A stretch of 64,000 nt of DNA, taken from positions 1 to 64,000 of the forward strand of contig CAISHQ010000066.1 of NCBI GenBank assembly GCA_903885195.1, read 5' to 3'. This document shows, piece after piece, positions 1 through 9,935 of this stretch. The stretch comes from an uncultured Pseudomonadota bacterium. GTDB lineage: Bacteria > Pseudomonadota > Gammaproteobacteria > Steroidobacterales > Steroidobacteraceae. Position numbers and translations under genes: made by a program. Each line of letters opens with the position of its first letter. The stretch's first letter is position 1. The notes under the pieces are model-generated. The model did not search any database. It saw only the letters and a list, made by a program, of their open reading frames with translations, and was not told the DNA's origin.

Positions 1-182
1 CGTTCTCTCGCTGTTGCGTTGAGGATGAGGAAGACAGGTTCCTATTGAGTTGATTGTTGATTGCTGAATGAGTGACTGCTGAGTAAGTCAGTGCCCCGGG
101 CGGGCGAGGGTGGTGGTGCATCCCGCCCCGCGCAAACACTAGCGAAGAGGGTTTCGTCACACCCCCGGTTGGGGGTGACTAC

Positions 183-198
183 CGGCATGAATCTTGCT
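183..198 (+). promoter_or_regulatory. sigma54-type promoter upstream of fliD
   Basis: CGGCATG-AATC-TTGCT; -24 GG / -12 GC spacing matches the sigma54 consensus; same architecture as 4055-4070 and 11356-11371. Confidence 0.8.
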
Positions 199-248
199 TT
201 TCTTGGTTCGGGTCAGACTGTTTTGACGAAATTCTGGCGGGGTGCGAA

Positions 249-1580
249 GTGGCTATGGGTGGTTTGAGCGGAACGGGACTGGATGTCAATTCGTTGGTAT
301 CCCAGCTGATGGCGGCCGAGCGGGCCCCCATCATGCAGCGCTTTTCGTCACAGGAGAGCGTGGTCACCACGCGTTTGTCCGCCTTTAGCACCCTGAAAAG
401 CGCCGTTTCCGCTATCAGTGGATCGTTGACCAACCTCAGTTCGTCGAGCGTTCTGGCCGGGCGCATCGCCACCAGCGCCGACCCGACGGTGTACCGGGCC
501 TCCGCAACGGGCGAGGCCTCCCTCGCATCCCACTCCGTGACGGTGAGCAATCTGGCCGTGGCGCAGAAATTGGCCTCTCCGGAGTATGCGCAGGGGTCCA
601 GTTACGTCCCGAGCAGCAGCCCGGGGTCGCTGACGTTCACGCAGAACGGCGTGTCCTTCAGCATCGCCGACACCCAGGGAAAGACCCTCGCCGAGTTGCG
701 GGACGCCATCAACGCGGCGCCGGACAATACCGGGGTCACGGCCTCGATCATGAATACAGGCGGCGGGGCCCGACTGATCCTCGCCGCGGATCAAACCGGT
801 CTGGCCAATGCGATCACGGTCACTGGCACCAGCAACATCAACCAGTTTGCCAACGACATCACTGAGTTGATCCCCGCTGAGGATGCCAGTGCGGTCATCG
901 ATGGGATACCCATCACAAGTTCGAGCAACACGCTGACCGGCATCATCGATGGGGTGACCATCACGCTGCTCAAGGAGTCGGCGACGCCGGTCGGAATGAC
1001 GGTGTCCTACGATGCGGTGGGCGCCAAGGACAAGATCACCAAGCTCGTCACTGACTACAACAACTTTGTCGATACGGCGAAGAAACTACGTTCGTACGAC
1101 ACAAGTAGCCGCGCTGCGGGCCCGCTCATCGGCGACTCGGGTCTGCGCAATCTTGAGGCGGCCCTGCGTCGCGAGATCACGGCAGTGACCCCGAGCGCAC
1201 CCGCCGGGATGGACTCGATCCTGGCGCTGGGCTTCAAATTTGGTAACGATGGCAAGTTGTCGGTCAACGAAACGGTGCTCGCCGACAAACTCGCCACCAA
1301 CCTCGACAAAGTCACGCAGATATTTTCGGCGACGGATGGCGTAGCGGCCCGGCTCAAGGCCATCGTTGACCCGCAGATTGCGAGCGATGGCCTGCTCGCG
1401 GTTAAAACCAACACCCTAAACGATCGCAAGCGAACCATTCAGGCCAGCAAGGAAGCGGCGGAGGCGCGCTTGGCGGTCATTGAAAAGCGTTACCGCGCCC
1501 AGTTCGTGGCTCTCGACCGTATGTTGGCGGAAATGCAGGGCACGAGTTCCTACGTCTCCAAGCTGTCGGCCCAACCGTAA
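249..1580 (+). CDS. fliD: Flagellar filament capping protein FliD (start GTG 249 or ATG 255)
   Basis: N-term MGGLSGTGLDVNSLVSQLMAAE and C-term typical of FliD; flagellar context. Confidence 0.95.
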   Translation: MAMGGLSGTGLDVNSLVSQLMAAERAPIMQRFSSQESVVTTRLSAFSTLKSAVSAISGSLTNLSSSSVLAGRIATSADPTVYRASATGEASLASHSVTVSNLAVAQKLASPEYAQGSSYVPSSSPGSLTFTQNGVSFSIADTQGKTLAELRDAINAAPDNTGVTASIMNTGGGARLILAADQTGLANAITVTGTSNINQFANDITELIPAEDASAVIDGIPITSSSNTLTGIIDGVTITLLKESATPVGMTVSYDAVGAKDKITKLVTDYNNFVDTAKKLRSYDTSSRAAGPLIGDSGLRNLEAALRREITAVTPSAPAGMDSILALGFKFGNDGKLSVNETVLADKLATNLDKVTQIFSATDGVAARLKAIVDPQIASDGLLAVKTNTLNDRKRTIQASKEAAEARLAVIEKRYRAQFVALDRMLAEMQGTSSYVSKLSAQP

Positions 1581-1666
1581 ATCTGCGTTTTCCGCTGATC
1601 GATTAAAGGGATCTGCTCCCGGGCCGTTAATACCGGTATCCTTGGTCGCAGGTTAGGGAGTCAGCG

Positions 1667-2095
1667 ATGTCCTTCGGACGCAACGGCAGCATGGCCTACA
1701 AGTCGGTCGCCGCCCACGGTGGCGTAGCGGCCGCAGACCCTCATGGCCTGGTCTTGATGCTGCTCGACGGCGCGATCTCCCGGATCGCCCAGGCACGTGG
1801 CTGCCACGAAAACGGCCAAAAACTTGATGCCACCCTGCATTTGCAGCGCGCACTGGCCATCGTCGGCGAGTTGAAAGCGGCGCTCGATTTGTCGCAGGGC
1901 GAGATCGCTCACAACCTCGATGCCCTGTACGACTACATTTGCCGGCAGCTGCTGCTCGCGCACGTTCCGAGCAAGCGCGACGGCTTGCCGGCTTTGAGTG
2001 CCTTGCTCGGTGAGATCCGCGGCGCCTGGGCGGCCATTCCGCCCACCGTCAACGGTCGGGGCGGGCAGGTGCCCGCTGGGCAGACTCGATCCTGA
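1667..2095 (+). CDS. fliS: Flagellar export chaperone FliS
   Basis: Length, ADPHGLVLMLLDGAI motif, directly after fliD. Confidence 0.92.
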   Translation: MSFGRNGSMAYKSVAAHGGVAAADPHGLVLMLLDGAISRIAQARGCHENGQKLDATLHLQRALAIVGELKAALDLSQGEIAHNLDALYDYICRQLLLAHVPSKRDGLPALSALLGEIRGAWAAIPPTVNGRGGQVPAGQTRS

Positions 2096-2101
2096 GGTCG
2101 C

Positions 2102-2677
2102 GTGTCTACGGCCAGCACTCACTCGACCGGTAGCACTCAGGAGCAGGGCCTTAAGCTGGAACTGACCGTGCCGGTCGCGTTTCGTCGACTCGCGACGGCA
2201 GCCGAGGAGGCGCGTCTTGCAGTCAGCCTCGGCAGCAATCTGCGTGTGTTCCAAGCCTGTGATTTGCTGAGCGAGCGACAGCCGGCCAGTCGCAACGATG
2301 TGGATCCGTCGGTCTTGATGGAGCTGCGCCGAATCGATTTGAAAATGACCTTGATACTCGATTTGCTCGCAGATCTCTTTGCCGAATCGCATCCGCCACC
2401 ACCGACAGCGCAGGTGGTGCTCGATTTCCACGGTTTCGAGTGGCTCGATGCGCCTGCGGATGTGACCGTGGGTGATCGCGGTGTCGTCGATATCTTCATT
2501 CAGGCCGGTGTCCCTCGGCCATTGCGTTTCGTCGCCCGGGTCGCGGCCTGTGATACGGCGTCACATCGACGTTTCGAGTTCGAGGGCTTGTCGGAAGCCG
2601 AGGCCGATCAACTCGAGCGGCTGATTTTTCGTCAACACCGGCAAAAAATTGCTGGGTCACGTGGATTGCAACCCTAG
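2102..2677 (+). CDS. PilZ-like protein (flagellum-associated)
   Basis: C-terminal [24 protein letters not shown] resembles PilZ domain ends; located between fliS and the fleQ-like gene. Confidence 0.5.
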   Translation: MSTASTHSTGSTQEQGLKLELTVPVAFRRLATAAEEARLAVSLGSNLRVFQACDLLSERQPASRNDVDPSVLMELRRIDLKMTLILDLLADLFAESHPPPPTAQVVLDFHGFEWLDAPADVTVGDRGVVDIFIQAGVPRPLRFVARVAACDTASHRRFEFEGLSEAEADQLERLIFRQHRQKIAGSRGLQP

Positions 2678-2757
2678 TTTCGTTTCCAAAACGGGACTTT
2701 CTGCTGCCCCATCTGGCCCGCACGGTTTATAACAGGCGCAGTCGCTCGGGGAGTATT

Positions 2758-4011
2758 GTGACAGGCGCTGCAGACAGCCGGCCGGAAAGCGCGCGTTTCG
2801 TGGTGAACTCGGACAACGCCGGTTTTTCGGCGCGTGTGCCGAGCGGTAAGTCCGTTGCGATCCGCGAAATCGGCGCATTGATCCGCAAGGTGGCGGCGCA
2901 CGATTCGAGCGTGCTGGTGCTCGGCGAGTCGGGCACGGGCAAGGAGGTGGTCGCACGGGCCATCCACGACAGCAGTCCACGGCGAGGCAGTGCCTTCGTC
3001 GCCGTCAATTGCGGGGCGATACCGGCGGAGTTGCTCGAGAGCGAGCTGTTCGGGCACGAGAAGGGTGCGTTTACTGGCGCCTACACCTCACGTCGAGGTC
3101 GATTCGAAATTGCCGAGGGCGGCACGCTGTTCCTCGATGAAATCGGGGATATGAGCCTGCCGATGCAGGTGAAGTTGCTGCGCGTGTTGCAGGAACGCGT
3201 GTTCGAGCGGGTGGGCAACCACCAACCGATCCGCTGCAATGTGCGCATCATCGCTGCGACCCATCGCAACCTCGATGCTGCGATCAGCAACGGCAGTTTC
3301 CGCGAAGACCTATTTTACCGCTTGAACGTATTTCCGATCGAGATGCCTAGTCTGCGCGAGCGCATCGAGGATCTCGAGGTTCTCGTCAGTGAATTTTTGG
3401 CCGAGAACGAGAAGGCTGGGCGTCCGTCTCTGCAAATCCTGCCGCGGGCCATGGAGGCGTTGCGCGCCTACGGCTGGCCCGGCAACGTTCGCGAACTCGG
3501 CAATCTCATTGAGCGCTTGAGCGTGCTGCACGCTGACCAGTCGGTGGATATTCTGGACTTGCCGTCCAAGTACCGAGCCGGGTTCCTGAGTGACGAAGCC
3601 ATGGCGAGTCTGTTGGCGGACCTTGCCGCAGCCGAGCCGATTGACGAAGAAGAGTTAATTGAGGAGGAACCCGGGGTTCCCCTGCCTGATCTGCGGCTGG
3701 ATCAGGCGGTGGCGTCGGCCACCGCAAATTTGTCCATTGCGCCGGTCGATTTACCCACGCCGACCTTGGTCAATGGCAGTGGCGTGGGTGCGAGCCCATG
3801 GGGCCAGTCCGGCGTCGTAGTGCCTCATTTACCCGCCGAGGGGATGGACTTGCGCACCTACCTTAACGACATTGAGCATGGTCTGATCGTCGAGGCGCTC
3901 GCACGGTCCCGCGGCACGGTGTCCCATGCGGCCAGACTCCTCGGCCTGCGGCGGACCACCCTTGTTGAGAAGATGCGCCGATTCGGCCTGTCGGGCAACG
4001 ACTCCCTTTGA
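2758..4011 (+). CDS. Sigma54-dependent transcriptional activator, FleQ-like, with short N-terminus
   Basis: AAA+ domain with [22 protein letters not shown]; Fis-type HTH at C-term ([21 protein letters not shown]). Confidence 0.9.
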   Translation: MTGAADSRPESARFVVNSDNAGFSARVPSGKSVAIREIGALIRKVAAHDSSVLVLGESGTGKEVVARAIHDSSPRRGSAFVAVNCGAIPAELLESELFGHEKGAFTGAYTSRRGRFEIAEGGTLFLDEIGDMSLPMQVKLLRVLQERVFERVGNHQPIRCNVRIIAATHRNLDAAISNGSFREDLFYRLNVFPIEMPSLRERIEDLEVLVSEFLAENEKAGRPSLQILPRAMEALRAYGWPGNVRELGNLIERLSVLHADQSVDILDLPSKYRAGFLSDEAMASLLADLAAAEPIDEEELIEEEPGVPLPDLRLDQAVASATANLSIAPVDLPTPTLVNGSGVGASPWGQSGVVVPHLPAEGMDLRTYLNDIEHGLIVEALARSRGTVSHAARLLGLRRTTLVEKMRRFGLSGNDSL

Positions 4012-4054
4012 CGGTTTGTTGACGCCTTTTTGGCCGCTGGGCGGTACTTTCGAC

Positions 4055-4070
4055 CGGCACGCTTCTTGCT
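4055..4070 (+). promoter_or_regulatory. sigma54-type promoter upstream of small ORF/fliE
   Basis: CGGCACG-CTTC-TTGCT. Confidence 0.8.
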
Positions 4071-4119
4071 GATATTGCTCCCGAGGGCCCCTGTCGGCCC
4101 ATCAGGAGAGTCAAAGTCC

Positions 4120-4410
4120 GTGTCTAAGAAAGCAACTCGAGTGGTCGAGCCGATCGGCGAGCAGATTCTTGCGGCGCAATCGCGTGGACCGATCACCGCA
4201 ATGCTGTCGGCTAGTGCGGACCAAGCCTTGCAGCGCACAAGCTGGGCTCGCGACGAACGGCCGATTGCGGTGGGAGGCGATGTCGCCCACGACGACGTGT
4301 CGCACACCATCGACGGTCGCAGCGCCTTTGCGCGTCAGCGCGACCAGGCCGAGCGGGAAATTCTTCTGTCTGCATTACGTGACGGGCGCGGCTGCGTGCG
4401 GCCGGAGTAG
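4120..4410 (+). CDS. Small hypothetical protein, about 96 aa, GTG start
   Basis: AGGAGAG Shine-Dalgarno upstream; positioned between the sigma54 promoter and fliE. Confidence 0.5.
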   Translation: MSKKATRVVEPIGEQILAAQSRGPITAMLSASADQALQRTSWARDERPIAVGGDVAHDDVSHTIDGRSAFARQRDQAEREILLSALRDGRGCVRPE

Positions 4411-4423
4411 AGGTATCCAACTG

Positions 4424-4774
4424 ATGAGCCAGATCGAAATAGACCGCGTGCTGTCGACGATTCGCAGCATCAAGGCGCAAACGAATATCGCGGGCCCCGT
4501 CGGTGCCAACATCGGCTCTGTAGCGGGGACTGCGGCGGGAAAGCCCAACTCTGTCAGCTTCGCCTCGGTGTTGAAGGGAGGCATCGATGAGGTCAATCGG
4601 GTGCAGCAGACGGCTCGCTCAACGGTGGAAAAATTCGAGCGCGGAGTGCCGGGTGTCGATTTGCCGCAGGTGATGATCGACATGCAAAAGTCGAGCGTTG
4701 CGTTTCGGGGGGCCGTCGAGGTTCGCAACCGGGTCGTGTCCGCGTATCAAGACATCATGAATATGCCGGTTTGA
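4424..4774 (+). CDS. fliE: Flagellar hook-basal body protein FliE (start inside listed ORF 4169..4774)
   Basis: MSQIEIDRVLSTIRSI...MIDMQKSSVAFRGAVEVRNRVVSAYQDIMNMPV. Confidence 0.95.
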   Translation: MSQIEIDRVLSTIRSIKAQTNIAGPVGANIGSVAGTAAGKPNSVSFASVLKGGIDEVNRVQQTARSTVEKFERGVPGVDLPQVMIDMQKSSVAFRGAVEVRNRVVSAYQDIMNMPV

Positions 4775-4799
4775 TGTGCAGAGCACATTGGAGTAACTG

Positions 4800-6470
4800 A
4801 TGGCTACCGAAGCAACCACCGCGAACATCATGCCGAACCTTGCAGCAGGCCTGCGCCCGTTGTTGCTGCTCGTCGGTCTCGCTGCGGCCGTCGCCGCAGG
4901 CGTGGGTGTCACGCTGTGGACGAAGGGTCCGACCTTCAGCGTGCTCTACGCGACGCTTGCGGACGAGGAGGCCGCTGCGGTCACGCGTTCACTCAGTACA
5001 GCAGGAATCGAATACCGGATGGAGGCGGGCAGCGGCGGGATCTCGGTGCCGGCCGAACGTCTGAACGAAGCGCGGATGTTGCTCGCCGAGCAGGGCACCT
5101 TGCAGTCGGGCGGTTTCGCCAATCTGAGCAAGGAAGGCGGCTTCGGTGTCTCGGCGTTTATGGAGGGCGCGCGGTATCAGCATGCGCTCGAAACCGAACT
5201 CGCCAAGACAATTGCCAGTCTGCAGCAGGTGGCCGCAGCGCGCGTGCACATCGCCGCAGGGCGTAATTCCAGCTTCATCCGCGACCGTACTCCGGCGCGG
5301 GCGAGCGTGTTTCTGCAATTGAAGGCGGGTCGCAAGCTTTCGAGCGAGCAGGTCACGGCCATCGTCAATCTGGTGGGTTCCAGCGTCGCCGACATCGATC
5401 CTGAGCAGGTCACGGTGGTCGATCAGACCGGTCGTTTGCTGTCCTCGCCCCAGGGTCGCGGGGAGTTCGCGCTGCGCGATCAGCAGGTCGAATTTGCTCG
5501 GCAGATGGAAGAGATGTATTCACAGCGTGTCGAGGCGTTGATTGCGCCGCTCGTGGGTGCTGGGCGGGTGCGCGCCGAGGTGAGTGCGCAGTTCGACATG
5601 AGTGCTTCCGAAGAGGCGCGCGAGCAATTCAATCCGCAAGGCGTCGTTGTCCGAAGCGAGCAGCTCTCAGAGGATCGTTCAGGCACCGCGGTGGCCCGTG
5701 GCATTCCTGGGTCGGCGTCGAATCAGGCGACGGCAGCCGCCGCGACGCCGGCCGACCCTGCCGCGGCGGCCGCTAGCACTAACGCGACCCCGCCGCCGCC
5801 GGCGTCGGTGCAGAGCACGCGCAACTACGAGATCGACCGCACTGTCGCGTACACGCGGCAGCCTGCGGGTCGCCTCAAGCGCCTGTCGGTGGCCGTGCTC
5901 GTCGATCACGTTCAGGTGCCCGGCCGCGACGGCAAACCGACGGATGCTCCGCTGACACGTGAGCAGATCGATCGCATCACGGCGCTCGTCAAGGATGCGG
6001 TCGGATTCGATACGGCCCGCGGTGACAGCGTCAGCGTCATCAACAGCCCCTGGCGCGGCGATCCGCGACTGACGGCGACTGACCTTGAGACCGTGCCCTT
6101 CTACGAGCAGGCCTGGTTCCTCGATGTGGCCAAGATCGTGGCAGGGCTTATTGCACTGACCCTGCTCATGCTGATGGTGATCCGCCCGCTCACGCAGCGC
6201 ATTACGGCGATGCTGCCGCGGCCGCCGGAGCCTGCAGACGCTGACGATGATCGGTTCATCCCGTCGCGGAATCTGCCGGTGGTGGCAGGCGCGGGCGGCG
6301 AGGGGGGGCAACCCGGCACCGCTGTCGCTGGCGCGGGATCAACAGAAATGCAACGCAAGAAGGCGCCGACCAAGTATGACGAGCAGGTCGAATTCGCGCG
6401 GCAACTCGTCCAGGAAGACCCAGCGCGTGTCGCGCAGGTCGTACGCAAGTGGGCAATGAGCAATGGCTGA
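4800..6470 (+). CDS. fliF: Flagellar M-ring protein FliF
   Basis: Typical FliF sequence with YscJ/FliF domain; order fliE-fliF-fliG. Confidence 0.97.
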   Translation: MATEATTANIMPNLAAGLRPLLLLVGLAAAVAAGVGVTLWTKGPTFSVLYATLADEEAAAVTRSLSTAGIEYRMEAGSGGISVPAERLNEARMLLAEQGTLQSGGFANLSKEGGFGVSAFMEGARYQHALETELAKTIASLQQVAAARVHIAAGRNSSFIRDRTPARASVFLQLKAGRKLSSEQVTAIVNLVGSSVADIDPEQVTVVDQTGRLLSSPQGRGEFALRDQQVEFARQMEEMYSQRVEALIAPLVGAGRVRAEVSAQFDMSASEEAREQFNPQGVVVRSEQLSEDRSGTAVARGIPGSASNQATAAAATPADPAAAAASTNATPPPPASVQSTRNYEIDRTVAYTRQPAGRLKRLSVAVLVDHVQVPGRDGKPTDAPLTREQIDRITALVKDAVGFDTARGDSVSVINSPWRGDPRLTATDLETVPFYEQAWFLDVAKIVAGLIALTLLMLMVIRPLTQRITAMLPRPPEPADADDDRFIPSRNLPVVAGAGGEGGQPGTAVAGAGSTEMQRKKAPTKYDEQVEFARQLVQEDPARVAQVVRKWAMSNG

Positions 6471-7479
6471 TCTTTCACTAGGTGAATCGAGGCCGGGTAT
6501 CGACCGCGCCGCCATCCTGTTGTTGACGCTCGGCGAGCGGGAGGCCGCGTCGGTTCTCAAGAACCTACCTGCCAAGCTCGTGCAGAAGATCGGTTCGGCG
6601 ATGGCGCAGATCTCCGATGTCTCGCGGGACGAGGCTGCTGACGTCATCAACGCCTTCATCACCGATGCCGAGACGCAGACCTCTGTTGGCGTGGCCAACA
6701 CCGAATTCGTACGCAATGCGCTTGTGGAAGCGCTGGGTGAATCGGCTGCTGCGGCGCTGATCGATCAGATTCTTCTGGGACGCGCCAGCAAGGGACTCGA
6801 TTCGCTCAAATACATGGAGCCGAAAGCGGTGGCGGATCTGATCAAGGTCGAGCATCCACAAATCGCCGCCATCATTCTTGCTCAACTCGAGCCGGTGCAG
6901 GCGGCGCGGATTCTCGCCTTCCTGCCGGAAGAGATGCATACCGACATCATGATGCGCGTGGCTACCGTCGAAGGCATTCAGCCGGATGCACTGGAAGAGC
7001 TCGATGCCGTAATGGAGCGCCAGCTCGGCAACGCGAACCGTCTGCAAGCGCAGGGGTTCGGTGGGCCGAAGGTCGTTGCCGACATCGTCAACTTCCTCGA
7101 GCCCCGTATCGAAAGCGCCGTCATGGCGGAGATCAAGGCGGCGGACCCCGAACTCGGCTCTCGCATCCAGGATCTGGTGTTCGTGTTCGAGAATCTCATC
7201 GAAGTCGACGATCGCAGCATGCAGGAGCTGCTGCGCCAAGTGTCGAGCGACAAGTTACTGCTTGCCATCAAGGGTGCGGAGGAAAAGCTTAAGGAGAAGA
7301 TTTTCCGCAATATGTCCCAACGCGCGGCGGAGATGTTGCGCGACGATCTCGAGGCCTCGTTGCCGGTGAAACTGTCGGAAGTCGAGTCGGCACAGCGCGA
7401 AATTCTCGAGACCGCGCGACGTCTGTCGGACGAGGGCACCATAACGCTCGGCTCGCGTGGCGGCGAAACGTATGTCTGA
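6463..7479 (+). CDS. fliG: Flagellar motor switch protein FliG
   Basis: LAQLEPVQAARILAFLP, EHPQIAAIILAQLEP; overlaps fliF. Confidence 0.97.
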   Translation: MADLSLGESRPGIDRAAILLLTLGEREAASVLKNLPAKLVQKIGSAMAQISDVSRDEAADVINAFITDAETQTSVGVANTEFVRNALVEALGESAAAALIDQILLGRASKGLDSLKYMEPKAVADLIKVEHPQIAAIILAQLEPVQAARILAFLPEEMHTDIMMRVATVEGIQPDALEELDAVMERQLGNANRLQAQGFGGPKVVADIVNFLEPRIESAVMAEIKAADPELGSRIQDLVFVFENLIEVDDRSMQELLRQVSSDKLLLAIKGAEEKLKEKIFRNMSQRAAEMLRDDLEASLPVKLSEVESAQREILETARRLSDEGTITLGSRGGETYV

Positions 7480-8137
7480 TGCATTCGGCAGCGCCGCTTG
7501 GGCACCTCCGCGCAACAGCGGACCCGTCATCTCGTTCCGCGGTCGTGGTCCGGGTGCTGCGGAACTCGAGCATGAGGCGCGGGCGGCGGCCGAAGCCGGC
7601 TTTCAGAAAGGCCGTGCTGAGGGTCTGGCGTCAGCGCAGCGCGAAATAGATTCGCGCCTCCAGCAGCTTGACCAAACTATTGTCGTATTGCAGGAGATTC
7701 TGCACTCGATGGCACGCCCGCTCGATCGACTCGATCAGGTCGCTGCGGCGGAGCTGGCGACGCTTGCGGTGCGCGTGGGATCCGAGTTGGCGCGCCGAGA
7801 CCTTGAAGCGCATCCCGATCATCTGGTGAATGTCATTCATGATTGCGTGCAGTCGCTGCCCGCATCAAGCCGTTCCATTCGAGTCCATCTCGACCCGCGC
7901 GACGCGCGGGTCATCCGTGAGCGCCTGGGTGCAGTGGCCGCTGACGCGGGCTGGACACTCATCGACGATGCTTCCGTGGGGCGGGCGGGTTGTCGGGTCA
8001 ACGTCGACAGTTCGTATCTTGATGCCACGCTGGACAGTCGGGTCGATGTGGCGCTGAGCGCTGTGCTCGGTGACTCCCCGACCACCGCACACGGCGATGT
8101 CAGTGCGCAGTTGGCTGCTGAGGGTGGCGAAATATGA
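7472..8137 (+). CDS. fliH: Flagellar assembly protein FliH
   Basis: Position between fliG and fliI; FliH-like coiled region; ATG overlapping the fliG stop. Confidence 0.9.
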   Translation: MSDAFGSAAWAPPRNSGPVISFRGRGPGAAELEHEARAAAEAGFQKGRAEGLASAQREIDSRLQQLDQTIVVLQEILHSMARPLDRLDQVAAAELATLAVRVGSELARRDLEAHPDHLVNVIHDCVQSLPASSRSIRVHLDPRDARVIRERLGAVAADAGWTLIDDASVGRAGCRVNVDSSYLDATLDSRVDVALSAVLGDSPTTAHGDVSAQLAAEGGEI

Positions 8138-9465
8138 CGGCATCTCTCGCCGAGCGCGTGCAGCAGTTTTCTGCTCGCGGCGCGCGGCTACCGTTGCCGC
8201 CGGTGGAAGGGCGCCTCACGCGCATGGTGGGGCTGATGCTGGAGGCCCGGGGGTGTCAGGCATCCGTTGGTGATCGCTGCAGTCTCGTATCACCGTCCGG
8301 CGCGAGCACGGAGGCCGAAGTTGTCGGCTTCGCAGAGGACAAGTTATTGATGATGCCCACGGGGCCGCTGGAGGGTCTCGATCCCCGAACTCGTGTGGTG
8401 CCGTTTCGCCGCAGCGGGTCCGCCGCGATCGGTGACGCCCTGCTCGGGCGGATCGTCGACGGATCGGGCACACCGCTCGATGGCCGCGGTCCTCTGGTGG
8501 GCACGCGCCCGCGACCGATGGCCGGTGCGACGATCAACCCTCTTGATCGAGAGCCGATCCATGAGCCGCTCGATGTGGGCGTGCGGGCGATCAATGCGAC
8601 GCTGACGGTGGGTCGTGGCCAACGTATCGGTTTGTTCGCGGGCAGCGGCGTCGGCAAGAGCGTGCTGCTCGGCATGATGGCGCGGTTCACGTCGGCCGAA
8701 GTGATCGTCGTGGGGTTGATCGGCGAGCGTGGTCGCGAAGTCAAGGAATTCGTCGACCGAATTCTCGGGCCGGAAGATCGTAAACGTGCCGTGGTTGTCG
8801 CGGCTCCAGCTGATCTGTCGCCGCTGATGCGTCTGCAGGGCGCGATGTATGCCACGGCAGTGGCCGAATATTTTCGTGACCAAGGGAAGTCGGTCCTCTT
8901 GCTGATGGACTCTCTCACGCGATTCGCGCAAGCACAGCGCGAGATTGGGCTCGCCGTGGGTGAGGCCCCAGCGACCAAAGGCTATCCGCCCTCTGTCTTC
9001 GCCAAGTTGCCGCAGCTGGTTGAGCGAGCTGGCAACGGTTCGACCGGCGGAGGGTCCATCACAGCGTTCTATACCGTTCTGACCGAGGGTGACGACCAAC
9101 AAGATCCGATTGCCGATGCGGCAAGGGCCATTTTGGACGGTCACATCGTCCTCTCGCGCCGTATTGCCGAATCGGGGCATTACCCGGCCATCGATATCGA
9201 AGCGTCGATTAGTCGCGTCATGCAGGAGATCGTGCCGCTCGAGCATTCGGAGTCGGCGCGAAAGCTGCGCGAGCTTATTGCCACCTACAACCAGTCACGC
9301 GAACTCGTGAACTTGGGAGCCTGGAAGCAAGGAGCCAATCCCGTGCTCGATCGTGCCGTGGCGCTGTGGCCGCGGATCCAGGCCTTGCTGGCACAGCGGC
9401 CGCACGAGCGTGCCGACTTCGATGACAGCATCAATGAATTGTTCGAACTGCTCGCCCAGCCCTGA
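8134..9465 (+). CDS. fliI: Flagellum-specific ATPase FliI
   Basis: Walker [18 protein letters not shown]-type ATPase-like. Confidence 0.97.
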   Translation: MTASLAERVQQFSARGARLPLPPVEGRLTRMVGLMLEARGCQASVGDRCSLVSPSGASTEAEVVGFAEDKLLMMPTGPLEGLDPRTRVVPFRRSGSAAIGDALLGRIVDGSGTPLDGRGPLVGTRPRPMAGATINPLDREPIHEPLDVGVRAINATLTVGRGQRIGLFAGSGVGKSVLLGMMARFTSAEVIVVGLIGERGREVKEFVDRILGPEDRKRAVVVAAPADLSPLMRLQGAMYATAVAEYFRDQGKSVLLLMDSLTRFAQAQREIGLAVGEAPATKGYPPSVFAKLPQLVERAGNGSTGGGSITAFYTVLTEGDDQQDPIADAARAILDGHIVLSRRIAESGHYPAIDIEASISRVMQEIVPLEHSESARKLRELIATYNQSRELVNLGAWKQGANPVLDRAVALWPRIQALLAQRPHERADFDDSINELFELLAQP

Positions 9466-9485
9466 GCGCATGGAGTTAACCAGTC

Positions 9486-9935
9486 GTGAAGCGTGAAGAC
9501 CGAATCAAGTCTTATCGATCGACGATCGAAAAGAACGAAAACGACTGCAAGTCACGGTTCCGTGATGCGGAGGCGAGGCTGGCGGAGGCGACACAGCGGT
9601 TGAGCGAGCTTCAAAGCTATCGCAGCGAGTACGAGCGCGGGCTCGGCAATCGCGTCGCCAGCGGCATGAGCGGGCCGGCGCTTCTCGACTACCACGCGTT
9701 CATCGCCCGGCTTGGCGAGGCGATTCGCCAGCAACAGGAAGTCGTCACCGGATGCGAACTCGAGCGGGAACAGCAGCGAAGCCGACTGCGTGATGCCGCC
9801 GTGCAGGTGCGCACGGTATCGGCGGTCGTGGAACGGTGGCGCGCAGAGGATCGCAGCAGCGATAACCGTCGCGAGCAGCGCGAGATCGACGAACGGGCAC
9901 AAATCAGCTTTCAGCGAGCAGGGGCACGGGCATGA
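9486..9935 (+). CDS. fliJ: Flagellar export protein FliJ
   Basis: Coiled-coil, about 149 aa, between fliI and fliK. Confidence 0.88.
   Translation: MKREDRIKSYRSTIEKNENDCKSRFRDAEARLAEATQRLSELQSYRSEYERGLGNRVASGMSGPALLDYHAFIARLGEAIRQQQEVVTGCELEREQQRSRLRDAAVQVRTVSAVVERWRAEDRSSDNRREQREIDERAQISFQRAGARA

Noticed and set aside
160-177. CACCCCC-GGTT-GGGGGTG hairpin before fliD
   Set aside because: No U-tract and only 7 bp; directly before the sigma54 promoter, probably incidental or end of an upstream transcript outside the window.
1630-1639. ATACCGGTAT palindrome between fliD and fliS
   Set aside because: Short palindrome, likely chance; no flanking support.
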